DNA of 64,000 nucleotides from Halorussus salinisoli (GCA_005239435.1 SZNP01000001.1:1240001-1304000), one strand, 5' to 3'; numbered from the stretch's first letter, positions 49,298 through 58,367 are shown. The notes: generated by a model not told the origin, from the sequence alone. Made by a program: numbers and translations.

Positions 49298-50968
49298 CTA
49301 CTCCGCCGCTTCCCGCTCGCCGTCCGGACTCCCCGCTCGCTCGCCGCTCTGCGGCGCGTCGGCGTTGAGTCGTCCGAGGCCGCAGTCGAGACAACACACA
49401 ACCTCGCCGCCGTCCTTGGCGGTCCTGCCGTCGGCGTCGGATCGGGCGAGTCGAACGTGGCGCTCGGACCCGGCGTCCAGCGACGTGCCGCAGTCCGCGC
49501 AGGTCGTCGTCGCGTCGTCGCTCGCGGAGGGAGCCACGTCGCCGCTCGCGGTGACCGCCGCGTCGGACGCCGCCTCGTCGGTTACCACCCGAATCGAGTC
49601 GGTCTCCTCTGCGTCGTAGCCGTGGGCGTGGAACGACCCGAGGCAGTTGTAGAGACCGCGCTCGTAGATGTCCGGTTCCTTGCTGATACCGACGTGAGAG
49701 CCGATTTTGGCGTCGGCCCAGTAGGCGCTGTGTGGGCCTTCGAACAGGCGCTTCAGGAGTCGAGGGTCCACGTCGAGTTTCACCCACCCGTCGTAGTCGT
49801 CGGTGTCGGCGTCGGCGACGTAGCGGTAGCCGTTCCCGTCCATCGAGAGTTCGAGACAGACGTCGCCGACCAGCGAGAGGAGGACCGTGGTGTCGCTGGC
49901 GAAGCCGATTTTCTCGCGCTTGTCCTCCAGATTCCGGTAGGCGTACGGGACGTACGACCGGAGTTCTCCGAGCGTGGGCGTGGGGTCGGCCTCGTAGTCG
50001 AACTCGCGCTCCGCGAGGACCTCCTCGACGTACTCCCGCTTGGCCTCGCGGTCCACGGGTTCGAACTCGGCGGACTTCTCGCCCGACGCGAGGTCGATGT
50101 GCTCGCCAGAGTTGAGGAAGACGCACTCGGACTCGTCGCGTGCGTGCTCCTCGAAGAACGCCTTGGCCTGCTCGCGCGGCGGGTTCGCGGTGTACTGGTT
50201 CAGGTCCGCGAGGTCGCCAGCCAGCACGTACTCGCCCGCGAACGGCATGTAGTAGTCGGGTTCGAAGAGGTCGATGAAGCCGAGCGCCAACTCGTGTTTC
50301 TCCCGAATCACCCGGTCGCGCTCGCGGATCTTCTCCTCGTGGTCGTAGTTGGTCACGGCCTGCGGGTAGAACTGGGCCGCGCTGTACTGGTGACACAGCA
50401 TGTCGATGTCGCCGTACTCGTGCTTTATCTTCCGGCAACTCGACTCGGCGATGGGGTACGGACAGTCGTTGGTGTTGACCAACGTGAACTCGCCGTTGTC
50501 GATGACCGCCATCGAATCGACCTGCGTCGAACCGGTCTCGTCGGCCTTCTCGTCGTACCACGAACAGCCGAAGAAGTTGCCACAGAGCTCCGGGTCGCAC
50601 CCGTCGGCCGCGAGGACGTTGATGTACGTGCCGCCGCCGAGGTGGGTACGCTCGCCGTGCGGGAGTTCGATTGCCTCGAAGCCGAGGTCTTCGACGGCCT
50701 CTTTCAGGTAGTCCCACCGATAGTCGTGAATGAGGACCGGGATGTCCGAGTCCATGCGCTCCAGCGTCGCCGGGTCGAAGTGGTCCGGATGGATGTGGGA
50801 GATGTAGATGTAGTCCACGTCGTCGAAATCCTCCGGCTCGAAGTCGGGGTCGGGATAGTGTGCCCACGACCCGTAGTAGGCACCGTCCACGAGCCACGGG
50901 TCACAGAGTATCTTGGTGTGTTCGTCCTCCACGAGGACGGCGGCAGACTCGAGATACGTTACGTCCAT
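49298..50968 (-). CDS. MBL-fold hydrolase (CMP-NeuAc hydroxylase/UlaG-like) with C-terminal zinc finger
   Basis: A 556-residue protein from the ATG of MDVTYLESAAVLVEDEHTK. The metallo-beta-lactamase core shows ILCDPWLVDGAYYGSW, DYIYISHIHPDHFDP (HxHxDH metal motif) and later His/Asp residues. The overall text resembles the large MBL proteins related to CMP-sialic acid hydroxylase. Residues about 490-535 form a zinc ribbon (TTCADCG ... VVCCLDCG). The tail is acidic. The substrate is unknown; such proteins often sit near surface-polysaccharide genes, which are not apparent here. Confidence 0.82.
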   Translation of the reverse strand: MDVTYLESAAVLVEDEHTKILCDPWLVDGAYYGSWAHYPDPDFEPEDFDDVDYIYISHIHPDHFDPATLERMDSDIPVLIHDYRWDYLKEAVEDLGFEAIELPHGERTHLGGGTYINVLAADGCDPELCGNFFGCSWYDEKADETGSTQVDSMAVIDNGEFTLVNTNDCPYPIAESSCRKIKHEYGDIDMLCHQYSAAQFYPQAVTNYDHEEKIRERDRVIREKHELALGFIDLFEPDYYMPFAGEYVLAGDLADLNQYTANPPREQAKAFFEEHARDESECVFLNSGEHIDLASGEKSAEFEPVDREAKREYVEEVLAEREFDYEADPTPTLGELRSYVPYAYRNLEDKREKIGFASDTTVLLSLVGDVCLELSMDGNGYRYVADADTDDYDGWVKLDVDPRLLKRLFEGPHSAYWADAKIGSHVGISKEPDIYERGLYNCLGSFHAHGYDAEETDSIRVVTDEAASDAAVTASGDVAPSASDDATTTCADCGTSLDAGSERHVRLARSDADGRTAKDGGEVVCCLDCGLGRLNADAPQSGERAGSPDGEREAAE

Positions 50969-51164
50969 GTGAGCGTTCGTCAACACGTTTGCCTTTCGTT
51001 ATGCACTTCGTACGCGCCGATTATACCCCGCGTACGGCCGGAGTAGACGGTTCCTGCGCCGAAACTGGAATGTAACTGAAAGTACGCAGGAGTCTCCTAC
51101 GAATCGTGAGGCCCGAGTCGAAGACCGGGACCTCTCACGACGCCGAATCCGACACCGTAGGAGG

Positions 51165-51173
51165 TTTATATAG
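51165..51173 (+). promoter_or_regulatory. Probable tRNA-Leu promoter (TATA box)
   Basis: TTTATATAG lies about 60 bases before the tRNA, predicting a start near 51195 and a leader of about 34 bases that RNase P would remove. Confidence 0.5.
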
Positions 51174-51228
51174 CCGCCTCTTTAGGAGGAAACGTCAGGC
51201 TGAAAGCCCGAACGAAACCCGACCGCGT

Positions 51229-51313
51229 GCGAGGGTAGCCAAGCCTGGCCAACGGCGGCGGACTCAAGATCCGCTCCCGTAGGGGTCCAAGGGTTCGAAT
51301 CCCTTCCCTCGCA
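51229..51313 (+). tRNA. tRNA-Leu (anticodon CAA)
   Basis: An 85-base cloverleaf. The acceptor stem GCGAGGG pairs with CCCTCGC, with discriminator A and no encoded CCA. The anticodon stem GCGGA/TCCGC encloses CTCAAGA, anticodon CAA, reading UUG. The long variable arm (CCCGTAGGGG region) marks a class II tRNA, and AAGGG/CCCTT with TTCGAAT is the T arm. No intron is visible. The 3' end CCCTCGCA is repeated downstream at 51372 and 51401. Confidence 0.93.
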
Positions 51314-51651
51314 CTCGCGGCGTGGCCTCGCCACGTTCAAAAGTGCAGGAAGACCGCTTCGGAGCGTTCTTCCCTCGCAAAAATTGACGGCCCACGCGGG
51401 CCCTCGCAACACTTACCGACGGCGCATCGATTGGATAGCGATTGCTGTAGCGATCTTTCTCCGATGTCCACGACCTGCCATCGTCGGAGGTGAGACGGTT
51501 TCGAAAGCGCCCGCCCGGTCGCGTTCAGTCCCCCTGAGGTCTGTGACACCGAGTGCATCCCGGTGGTTCGTGACACCGGGTGCGCCCCGTTTGGAAGACG
51601 ACGCAGTGCTACCCACCAAAACCTAACACCCTACGAGTCGTTCACACGCTG
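51314..51651. repeat. tRNA downstream region: hairpins and direct repeats
   Basis: CGTGGC/GCCACG (51321-51335), GGAAGA-CGCT/AGCG-TCTTCC (51348-51373, one mismatch) and GGCCC/GGGCC (51389-51402) are inverted repeats. TTCCCTCGCA at the tRNA end recurs at 51370-51379, and CCCTCGCA at 51401-51408. A 20-base imperfect direct repeat (GTGACACCGRGTGC...) occurs at 51543-51562 and 51570-51589. No gene is apparent here. Confidence 0.6.
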
Positions 51652-51912
51652 ATGCGCTGGAAACGACGGCGGGACCTCGAAGGGGGTAAAGAACTCGGAA
51701 TCTGGCTCCTGGTGGACGTCGACGGGAGCGTAGACCGAGAACTCTACGTCGAGACCCACGAGTACCGTGGCGGGAACTTCGACGTGTACACGACGGCCGA
51801 CGACGAGTGGAACCACGAGGGCGAGTTCGACTCCGTCGAGCAGGCGTTCACGCGGGCGCGAGAGGTACTCGAAGAGAGTTCGCATCCGGTGGATGACGAG
51901 ACCACTTCGTGA
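51652..51912 (+). CDS. Small protein of unknown function
   Basis: An 86-residue protein from the ATG of MRWKRRRDLEGGKELGIWLLV, with strands ELGIWLLVDVDGSVDRELYVETHEYRG and a helix EFDSVEQAFTRAREVLEES. It looks like a small alpha/beta fold with an acidic C-terminus. No family is recognised. It lies just upstream of the convergent MATE gene. Confidence 0.6.
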   Translation: MRWKRRRDLEGGKELGIWLLVDVDGSVDRELYVETHEYRGGNFDVYTTADDEWNHEGEFDSVEQAFTRAREVLEESSHPVDDETTS

Positions 51913-51978
51913 CGACCGCGTGGTCGTCTGTTGCCGGAGTGGGTTCGCGGAGACCGCAACTGAAAACGAAGTGACTGC

Positions 51979-53412
51979 TCAGTCGTCGGCGGGCGTAGTC
52001 TGCGGGTCGCCTCGAACGTCGGCGTCGCGCCACGTCCCGCGCTTGAACCAGAGGAACGCAACGACGGCGCCGACCACGTTCGAGACGAGGAACGCCATCC
52101 AGATGCCCTCCGGGCCGAAGTTCTGCGCGCCGACCCACGCGACCGGCAGGCGGACGATTCCGAGCATGAAGATGGAGATTGCCGCCGCGACCAGCGTCTT
52201 GCCTGCGCCGCGGAACCCGCCGGTGTAGGCCCGCATCACGCCGATGAAGCCGAAGGAGGGCGCGACCCACCGGAGGAAGTTCGCACCGACCTCGATTACC
52301 TCCTGGTCGTTGGTGAACACCGCGACGACGCCCTGCGCGCCGAGGAAGATGACGACGCCCATGGCCGCGAGGACGCCGAACATCACCTTCGCGGCGAAGT
52401 CGTTGGCCTCGGCCGCGCGGTCGGGTTTCCCCGCGCCGATGTTCTGACCCGACATGGTCTCGACGCCGCGAGCCACCGCAATCGCGGGCAGGAAGATGAC
52501 CGAGAACACCCGCGTCCCGATTCCGAACGCCGCGACCACGGTAGTCGGGAACAGCCCCACCACGTACAGCAGGAGGTTGACCGACAGCGCGCGGCCGGTC
52601 CCCTCGATGGAGGCCGGAACCCCGATTCGCATGAGTTTCCTGAAGAAGCCGAAGTCGGGCACCATCTGGGACGAGTGAATCTGGACGCCGCGATTGCCCC
52701 GGAACATGATTCCGAGGCCGACGACCATCGCCATCGCCCGCGAGAAGACGGTGGCGATGGCCGCGCCCTCGATGCCGAGCGTGGGGAACGGTCCCCAGCC
52801 GAAGATGAGGAAGGGGTCGATGACGACGTTGACCGCGACGGTGCCAGCCATCACCAGCATCGGCGTCACGGTGTCGCCGTAGCCTCGCATGAGCGAGACG
52901 AAGACGAAGAAGCCGAACATGAAGGCGATGCCGAGCGAGATGACCTGCATGTACGCCTCGGCGCGCCAGAGTACGTCGGGCGAGGCTCCCAGAAAGGCCA
53001 GAAAGTCCCCGACGAAGGTGTAGCCGAGCGCACCCAGTACCACCGACGCGAGCAGCGAGAAGGCCACGGTCTGGGAGGCGGCGTACTCGGCTTCCGCCTC
53101 CTCGTCCGCGCCGACGTGCTGGGCGACCAGAATCGACCCCGCGACCGACAGCCCCATCCCGAGCGAGATGAGCAGGAACACCATCGGGAACGCGAAGCTA
53201 ATCGCGGCCAGCGCCTTCGTGCTGTACTGGCCGAGCCAGAAGGTGTCGGCGAGGTTGTAGGCGGTCTGGAGCAGGTTGGTCACGACGATGGGCAACGAGA
53301 GGTAGAACAGCGGCCACCCGATACCGCCCTCGGTCAGGTCGAGGTCGGACTGGTCCTTGAACGTACCGCTGAGGTTCTCACGGAGGCCCCCGACTCGTTC
53401 GCGGAGGCTCAC
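51979..53412 (-). CDS. MATE-family multidrug efflux transporter
   Basis: A 477-residue protein with 12 membrane helices in two homologous halves. The first contains LFYLSLPIVVTNLLQTAYNLADTFWLGQYS and VAGTVAVNVVIDPFLIFGWG, the second IGVPASIEGTGRALSVNLLLYVVG. These are typical of NorM/DinF-like MATE transporters, which export cations or drugs with Na+ or H+. Its start overlaps the upstream TetR-family stop (ATGA), so a drug-responsive operon is likely. Confidence 0.93.
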   Translation of the reverse strand: MSLRERVGGLRENLSGTFKDQSDLDLTEGGIGWPLFYLSLPIVVTNLLQTAYNLADTFWLGQYSTKALAAISFAFPMVFLLISLGMGLSVAGSILVAQHVGADEEAEAEYAASQTVAFSLLASVVLGALGYTFVGDFLAFLGASPDVLWRAEAYMQVISLGIAFMFGFFVFVSLMRGYGDTVTPMLVMAGTVAVNVVIDPFLIFGWGPFPTLGIEGAAIATVFSRAMAMVVGLGIMFRGNRGVQIHSSQMVPDFGFFRKLMRIGVPASIEGTGRALSVNLLLYVVGLFPTTVVAAFGIGTRVFSVIFLPAIAVARGVETMSGQNIGAGKPDRAAEANDFAAKVMFGVLAAMGVVIFLGAQGVVAVFTNDQEVIEVGANFLRWVAPSFGFIGVMRAYTGGFRGAGKTLVAAAISIFMLGIVRLPVAWVGAQNFGPEGIWMAFLVSNVVGAVVAFLWFKRGTWRDADVRGDPQTTPADD

Positions 53413-54026
53413 GAGAACTCGACCTCCCGGTCTACCTCGTCGGCCAGCAGGTCGCGTTCCACGTAGTCGGCCAGCGACTGGCGTGCGGGCGACAGCCCTC
53501 TATCGGTCGAAATCGCGCGGGTGTGGGCTCCGTCGAAGACGGTGGCGAAGAACTCCGCGGTCGCCTCGGGGTCGGCGTCGGACCGGAACACGCCGGTCTC
53601 CACGCCGTCGGCGACGATGGTCCGGACGCGCTCGCGGACGTGGTCGTCGAACTCGGTGAGTCGCTCCCGGAACGCCTCGTCGTAGGGCGCTTGGGCCTTT
53701 ATCTCCAGCATCGCGGTCCGGAAGTCTCGCCGGGCCTCGTCGTCGGACTCGTCGAGCGCCTCGTCCACGATAGCCCCGAGTCGGTCGAGGGGGTCGGCGT
53801 CCGGGTCGGTCTCGAAGCGCTCGGCGAAGGAGTCGAAGAGGTGGTCCAGAAACGCGAGCAGGAGGTCGTGCTTGGTATCGTAATGGTAGTGGAGTGCGGA
53901 CTTGCTGGTCGACGACCGGTCGGCGATGTCCTGCATCGTCAGTCCGGCGTATCCACACTCGCAGAGCGCGCAGTGGGTCGCCCGCATGATGTCGTCGGTA
54001 GTTTCGTCCGCTTTACTCGCAGTCAC
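53409..54026 (-). CDS. TetR-family transcriptional regulator
   Basis: A 205-residue protein with a GTG start. DDIMRATHCALCECGYAGLTMQDIADRSSTSKSALHYHYDTKHDLLLAFLDHLF is the TetR helix-turn-helix region; the rest is a helical ligand and dimer domain (ARRDFRTAMLEIKAQAPYDEAFRERL). The operator-like palindrome TGACTGGTCAGTCA lies 14 bases upstream of the start. It should repress itself and the coupled MATE gene until an effector binds. Confidence 0.93.
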   Translation of the reverse strand: MTASKADETTDDIMRATHCALCECGYAGLTMQDIADRSSTSKSALHYHYDTKHDLLLAFLDHLFDSFAERFETDPDADPLDRLGAIVDEALDESDDEARRDFRTAMLEIKAQAPYDEAFRERLTEFDDHVRERVRTIVADGVETGVFRSDADPEATAEFFATVFDGAHTRAISTDRGLSPARQSLADYVERDLLADEVDREVEFS

Positions 54027-54039
54027 TATCGGAACTAAC

Positions 54040-54053
54040 TGACTGGTCAGTCA
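54040..54053 (-). promoter_or_regulatory. Putative TetR operator
   Basis: TGACTG and CAGTCA arms around GT form a perfect inverted repeat upstream of the tetR GTG. Position and symmetry fit autoregulation of the tetR-MATE operon. Confidence 0.65.
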
Positions 54054-54097
54054 AAAGCGTTCGGAAGTCGGAAGCGGCGTCCTCGACGGCGCGAAAA

Positions 54098-54877
54098 TCA
54101 GTCGAACAACCGAATCGGTTCGGACTCGCGCTCGGCGAAGAACTCCTCGAACGCCGCCTTTCGATTCGGAATCTCGTCGGGTTCGTGGGAGTCCGACCCC
54201 GTGACGAACTCGACGCCGCGCTCCCGGAGGGCGGCCCGGAAGTCGGGCGCGGGGTGGTACTCGCCGTACCCTCGGAGGACGCGCCCGGCGTTGATTTCGG
54301 GAACCGTCCGCGACCGGCGGAAGGCGTCGGTGACCATCGCGTGGTGGTCCGCGGTGGTGTAGCCGCGGAGTTCCGGCGTGCGCTCCACGAGGTCCACGTG
54401 GGCCGCGATGGCGAACAGTTCCGACTCTACGAGGTCCACCAGTCGCTCGTAGTAGTCGTCCACGAACGCCCGGCGCTCGCGCTCGGACATCCCGGTGAAG
54501 GGCGTGCTACTCTGGACGTTGGTGCCGTCCACCCGGTGGACGCTTCCGATGGCGTAGTCGAAGTCGACCTCGTCGAGGAACACCGCGATGTCGTCCTCGT
54601 CGCGGGGCGCGTAGTCGAGTTCCACCGCGTCGAAGATTCGGAGGTCGAACTGCTCGCTGAGTCCCTCGATGCCGTCCCGCCGGAGCGGGTAGGTCTGGTC
54701 CAGGTTCATCCCGTACTCGCGCTTCTCCCGCATCAACCACTCCCGGGCGGAGACGTTGCAGTGGTCGGCGATGCCGACGCCCGCTAACCCCGCGTCGGCC
54801 GCCGCCGCGACCATCTGGCGCAGTACCGTCCCGTCGGAGTAGTTCGAGTGGACGTGATAGTCGTGGGTCACTGACAC
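54098..54877 (-). CDS. PHP-domain phosphoesterase
   Basis: A 259-residue protein. Two GTG starts stand next to each other (MSVTHDYHVHSNYSDGT from the first); the earlier ATG-less frame upstream is not convincing. Metal ligands appear in DYHVHSNYSDGT (HxH), GIADHCNVS, DAVELDY, IGSVHRVD, IAAHVDLVE and GSDSHEPDE near the C-terminus, the usual trinuclear site. Family members include histidinol phosphatase and other phosphate hydrolases; the substrate is unknown. It is divergent from the DUF309 gene. Confidence 0.88.
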   Translation of the reverse strand: MSVTHDYHVHSNYSDGTVLRQMVAAAADAGLAGVGIADHCNVSAREWLMREKREYGMNLDQTYPLRRDGIEGLSEQFDLRIFDAVELDYAPRDEDDIAVFLDEVDFDYAIGSVHRVDGTNVQSSTPFTGMSERERRAFVDDYYERLVDLVESELFAIAAHVDLVERTPELRGYTTADHHAMVTDAFRRSRTVPEINAGRVLRGYGEYHPAPDFRAALRERGVEFVTGSDSHEPDEIPNRKAAFEEFFAERESEPIRLFD

Positions 54878-55068
54878 GGCCGACTGTTCGCGCTCCGTGG
54901 GCGTATCTGTTGGGATTTTGGGAGTTGTCCGCGGGTGAATACGATAGTTCGGAGTAGGAAACGATTTTACGTTCCAAAGAACCGAAAATATTTCTATCGG
55001 CGCGAGTTCGAGGGTCGGCGTACCCGACCCACCGACGAAGTTACACGGCTTCGGGCGCTCGTTCCCAC

Positions 55069-55554
55069 ATGGACGACCACACCCGCGACGAGTCGGTCGG
55101 ACCACCGCGACGGGGGAGTCCGACCGGGTGGCTTCCGTCCGAGGGCCACTGGGAACACGACACGCTCCGGCGCGCGACCGCCCACGGCGTCCGCCTGTTC
55201 AACGTCGGCGAGTTCCACGAATCGCACGATTGCTTCGAGGACGAGTGGTACAACTACGGGAGCGGCACGACCGAGAGCAAGTTCCTCCACGGGATGGTCC
55301 AGGTAGCGGCGGGCGCGTACAAGCACTTCGACTTCGAGGACGACGGCGGAATGCGGTCGCTGTTCGACACTGCGTTACAGTACCTCCACGGCGTGCCCCG
55401 GGACTACTACGGGGTGGACTTGCTGGACGTGCGCGAGACGATGACGCGGGCGCTAGACGACCCTACCGTCCTCCACGGGTGGCAGATCGAACTCGACGGG
55501 ACGGTCCCGACCGCCGACGATGCTGATTTCGCCTACGCCGAGTCGTTAGAGTGA
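55069..55554 (+). CDS. DUF309-family protein
   Basis: A 161-residue protein. [25 protein letters not shown] then [36 protein letters not shown] is the DUF309 helical core with its conserved FHExHD motif and a Trp. It is a small all-helical domain of unknown function, found alone in many archaea. Its C-terminus is acidic ([13 protein letters not shown]). Confidence 0.9.
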   Translation: MDDHTRDESVGPPRRGSPTGWLPSEGHWEHDTLRRATAHGVRLFNVGEFHESHDCFEDEWYNYGSGTTESKFLHGMVQVAAGAYKHFDFEDDGGMRSLFDTALQYLHGVPRDYYGVDLLDVRETMTRALDDPTVLHGWQIELDGTVPTADDADFAYAESLE

Positions 55555-55722
55555 CCCGAACCGAAGGCTCCCCGGGGTTCTCTTCGGATTCCGTAGTTTG
55601 CCTCCGTTCTCGAACACGTAATCAACGCGAATCGACAACTTATATACCTGCCCCGGCGATGGTCTATCCAGAGTGGTCCCCAACTGCGCGCGCGGCACAC
55701 TCCCCGAACAGGAGGTCACCAC

Positions 55723-56427
55723 ATGACTACGACCGACTCTCGTCCAGACTCGACGGCGAACGCCCGACCGCACAGCCCCGAGCGCGTCGCTTCGCTCGAC
55801 GCCACCTTCGACGCGCTCGCGGACCGGCAGTGTCGAGTCCTGCTTCGGCACCTCGACGAGAGCGACGACGACACCCTCTCGGTGGCGGACCTCGCTGCGC
55901 GACTGACCGACGCGGCCGACGGGACCGACGCGAAAACTGCGGAGAACCGCCTGCTCGCAAGCCTCCACCACACCCACCTGCCGAAACTCGCCGACGCGGG
56001 CCTCGTGAACTACGACGCCGACAGGGGACTCGTTCGGTATCGGCCCGAATCCCGGTTCACGGCGATGGCTTCGACTATCGAGTCGTTCGAGTCGGCCGAC
56101 TATCCCGTCTCGCTCGACACGGTGTTCGGCCTGTTCGCCGACTTCCGTCGCCGGACCGCGTACGTCACGCTCCTGCGACACGACGACCTGTCACTTCCGG
56201 ACCTCGCCGACGAGGTGGCGGTCGCAGAGCGCGACGAACACCTCCCGAACATCGACCCCGACGACGTGTTGGAGGTCTACCTGTCGCTGTACCACACGCA
56301 CGTCCCGAAACTCGCCAGCGCAGGCCTCGTGAACTACGATCAGGAGGACGACTACGTGCGGCTGACCGACACCGGCCGGGCGCTCGAACCCCCGGTCCGG
56401 GCGCTGTGCGAGTCGTCCGACGACTGA
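55723..56427 (+). CDS. Tandem winged-helix protein (DUF7344 duplicate)
   Basis: A 234-residue protein with two similar domains. The first, about 25-115, has ATFDALADRQCRVLLRHL, LSVADLAARLTD and HHTHLPKLADAGLVNYDADRGLVRY. The second, about 125-225, has TVFGLFADFRRRTAYVTLLR, LSLPDLADEVAV and YHTHVPKLASAGLVNYDQEDDYVRL. The HTHxPKLxxAGLVNYD signature in both marks an internal duplication. These are likely DNA-binding regulators of an unknown target. No membrane segment is present. Confidence 0.82.
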   Translation: MTTTDSRPDSTANARPHSPERVASLDATFDALADRQCRVLLRHLDESDDDTLSVADLAARLTDAADGTDAKTAENRLLASLHHTHLPKLADAGLVNYDADRGLVRYRPESRFTAMASTIESFESADYPVSLDTVFGLFADFRRRTAYVTLLRHDDLSLPDLADEVAVAERDEHLPNIDPDDVLEVYLSLYHTHVPKLASAGLVNYDQEDDYVRLTDTGRALEPPVRALCESSDD

Positions 56428-56469
56428 GAGTCGAAACTCTCAAGTCCGAGCATTCCGGTTCTTCCTCCG

Positions 56470-57267
56470 ATGCGAATCGAGCAGTTAGGTGAGGGCACGC
56501 CCGAGATTGCGGTGGTCGCGGCCGTTCACGGCGACGAACCGTGTGGCGTCCGAGCCATCGAGCGCGTTCTCGCCGAGTCGCCCGCCGTCGAGCGCCCCGT
56601 CAAGTTCGTCGTCGCGAACGAAGTGGCCCTACAGCAGGGCGTTCGGTACGTCGAAGAGGACCTCAACCGCGCGTTTCCCGGCGACCCGGACGCCGACACC
56701 TACGAGCGACGGCTCGCCGCCGACCTCGCGCGCGAGGTGCGCGACTGCACCACCTTGTCGCTGCACTCCACCCAGTCGTACGCCGAACCGTTCGCGCTGG
56801 TCGATACGGTCGACGCGGTCGCGCGCTCGGTCTGTCCGTACCTCCCAGTCTCCGTGTTGGTCGAGACCGAGGCGGAGAGCGACGGCAGGCTCATCGAGTA
56901 CCCCCACGTCGTGGAAGTCGAGTGCGGCCTGCAAGGCTCCGAGGAGGCGGTCGACAACGCCGTCGAACTGATTCACAGTTTCCTCGAAGCGACCGGCGCA
57001 CTCCTCGACGACGAACCGGTCGCCGGCTACGACCGCGACGAGGTAGCCGTCTACCGCCTCGGCCGACCGGTGCCCAAGAACGGGGCCGACGAGTACGAGG
57101 TGTTCGCCGAGAACTTCGAGCGCGTCGCGGCGGGCGAGGCGTTCGCCGCGGCCGAGGGCAACGAACTGGTCGCCGAGGAACCCTTCTACCCCGTCCTCAT
57201 GTCGCCGTACGGCTACGAGAACGTCTTCGGCTACCGCGGCGAACGCGTGGGCGTGCTGGACAGCTAA
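56470..57267 (+). CDS. Succinylglutamate desuccinylase/aspartoacylase-family hydrolase
   Basis: A 265-residue protein. AVVAAVHGDEPCGVRAIERVL carries the HGDE zinc-binding pair, and VEEDLNRAFPGD is the family DLNRxFPG motif. TLSLHSTQSYAEPFALVDTVDAV has the third zinc His, and HVVEVECGLQGSEEAV the catalytic Glu region. The protein is a zinc carboxypeptidase-like amidase or deacylase acting on N-acyl amino acids; the acyl group is unknown. It starts 42 bases past the DUF7344 gene on the same strand. Confidence 0.9.
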   Translation: MRIEQLGEGTPEIAVVAAVHGDEPCGVRAIERVLAESPAVERPVKFVVANEVALQQGVRYVEEDLNRAFPGDPDADTYERRLAADLAREVRDCTTLSLHSTQSYAEPFALVDTVDAVARSVCPYLPVSVLVETEAESDGRLIEYPHVVEVECGLQGSEEAVDNAVELIHSFLEATGALLDDEPVAGYDRDEVAVYRLGRPVPKNGADEYEVFAENFERVAAGEAFAAAEGNELVAEEPFYPVLMSPYGYENVFGYRGERVGVLDS

Positions 57268-57598
57268 GGAATATATTTGTTTCTTTCAGACTCACTTTCA
57301 CACCCTTCAGAAACAGATACGATTGTTTAGTGATGGTTCTCGAACGTCTGGATAGCCACCGCGCGCTCGGTGATACCTTCCACCGGGTAGCGCTCGGTGA
57401 CGCAGAAAACGGTCTGGTGTCTGTGCCACCGGACGGGGCTTTCTGAAAAGAAGTTACTTCGACCGGTCTCTCGACAGCGGCGACTATCGTCGAGCCAACG
57501 AGATAGCACGGCGAGCGCGAGCAGTCACCAGCAGTTCAGAACGACCGGACGCGGAGAAGCCGCTACTGACCGTCTAAAACCGCGGGAAAGAAGGGTAG
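57268..57598. other. Intergenic region, no supported gene
   Basis: 330 bases between convergent genes. A T-rich stretch after the hydrolase stop (ATATATTTGTTTCTTTC, 57273-57289) could end its transcript. A minus-strand open frame (57327-57509) has no clear start or family and may be a remnant. No hairpin stands out. Confidence 0.45.
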
Positions 57599-58363
57599 CT
57601 ATTCCTCTTCCGGCTCGTCTTGGCTCTCGCCGCCGTCGAGCAGGTCGAGTTCGGCGAGGTACTCCTCGGTCTCGTCGTTCGAGAGTTCGAGGAACTCCTC
57701 GCTCTCGGCGTCGATGGTGGCGATGCCGACGCCTTCCGGGCTGAGGTCGTCGTCGTTGACCGACCCCAGTGCGCGGAGTGCGAGTTCGATGCCACCGTCG
57801 AGGTCCATCGCCTCGCTGTAGTTGTCTTCGAGGTACTCCTGAAGCTCGCCGCGGTCCGCGCCGACCGCGAGCGCCTTCCACTCGTAGGGCGTCCCCGAGG
57901 GGTCGGTCTCGTAGAGGCGCGGCTCGCCGTCTTCGATGCCGCCGATGATGAGCGCGACGCCGAACGGGCGCGCGCCACCGACCTGCGTGTACTGCTGGAT
58001 GTGGTCGGTGACTTCCTTGGTCAGCGTCTCGACGCCGATAGGTTCGCCGTAGCGCAGGCGGTTGACCTGTGCCTGCTGTCGGGCGAAGTCGATGAGCTGG
58101 CGGGCGTCGGCGACGTGGCCCGCGGAGGCGATGCCGATGTGGTTGTCGGCCTTGTGAATCTTCTCGACGCTGGTCCGCTCCATGAGTTCGGAACGGATGC
58201 GCTTGTCCACGGCCAGCACGACGCCGCCTTCCGTGCGGACGCCGATACTCGCCGTGCCGCGTTTGACGGCCTCGCGGGCATATTCGACTTGGTAGAGCCG
58301 TCCGTCCGGGGAGAAGATGGTAATCCCACGGTCGTAGGCCTGCTGTTGGGCTTGTCCCTGCAT
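57599..58363 (-). CDS. psmA: Proteasome subunit alpha
   Basis: A 254-residue protein from the ATG of MQGQAQQQAYDRGITIFSPDGRLYQVEYAREAVKRG. That text contains the alpha-subunit N-terminal gate (YDRGITIFSPDGRLYQVEYA). KALAVGADRGELQEYLE and an acidic tail follow. Seven alpha subunits form each outer ring of the 20S core and restrict entry. The gene lies 4 bases after rnp2, a conserved archaeal arrangement. The Cdc48 ATPase in this window could serve as an unfoldase for it. Confidence 0.97.
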   Translation of the reverse strand: MQGQAQQQAYDRGITIFSPDGRLYQVEYAREAVKRGTASIGVRTEGGVVLAVDKRIRSELMERTSVEKIHKADNHIGIASAGHVADARQLIDFARQQAQVNRLRYGEPIGVETLTKEVTDHIQQYTQVGGARPFGVALIIGGIEDGEPRLYETDPSGTPYEWKALAVGADRGELQEYLEDNYSEAMDLDGGIELALRALGSVNDDDLSPEGVGIATIDAESEEFLELSNDETEEYLAELDLLDGGESQDEPEEE

Positions 58364-58367
58364 AGTA

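Noticed and set aside
49115-51046. Very long plus-strand ORF opposite the MBL hydrolase
   Set aside because: Shadow of a well-supported minus-strand gene; its Val/Arg-rich text has no domain.
57327-57509. Minus-strand ORF with TERYPVEGITERAVAI text
   Set aside because: No clear start, no promoter, no family; could be a remnant but not supportable.
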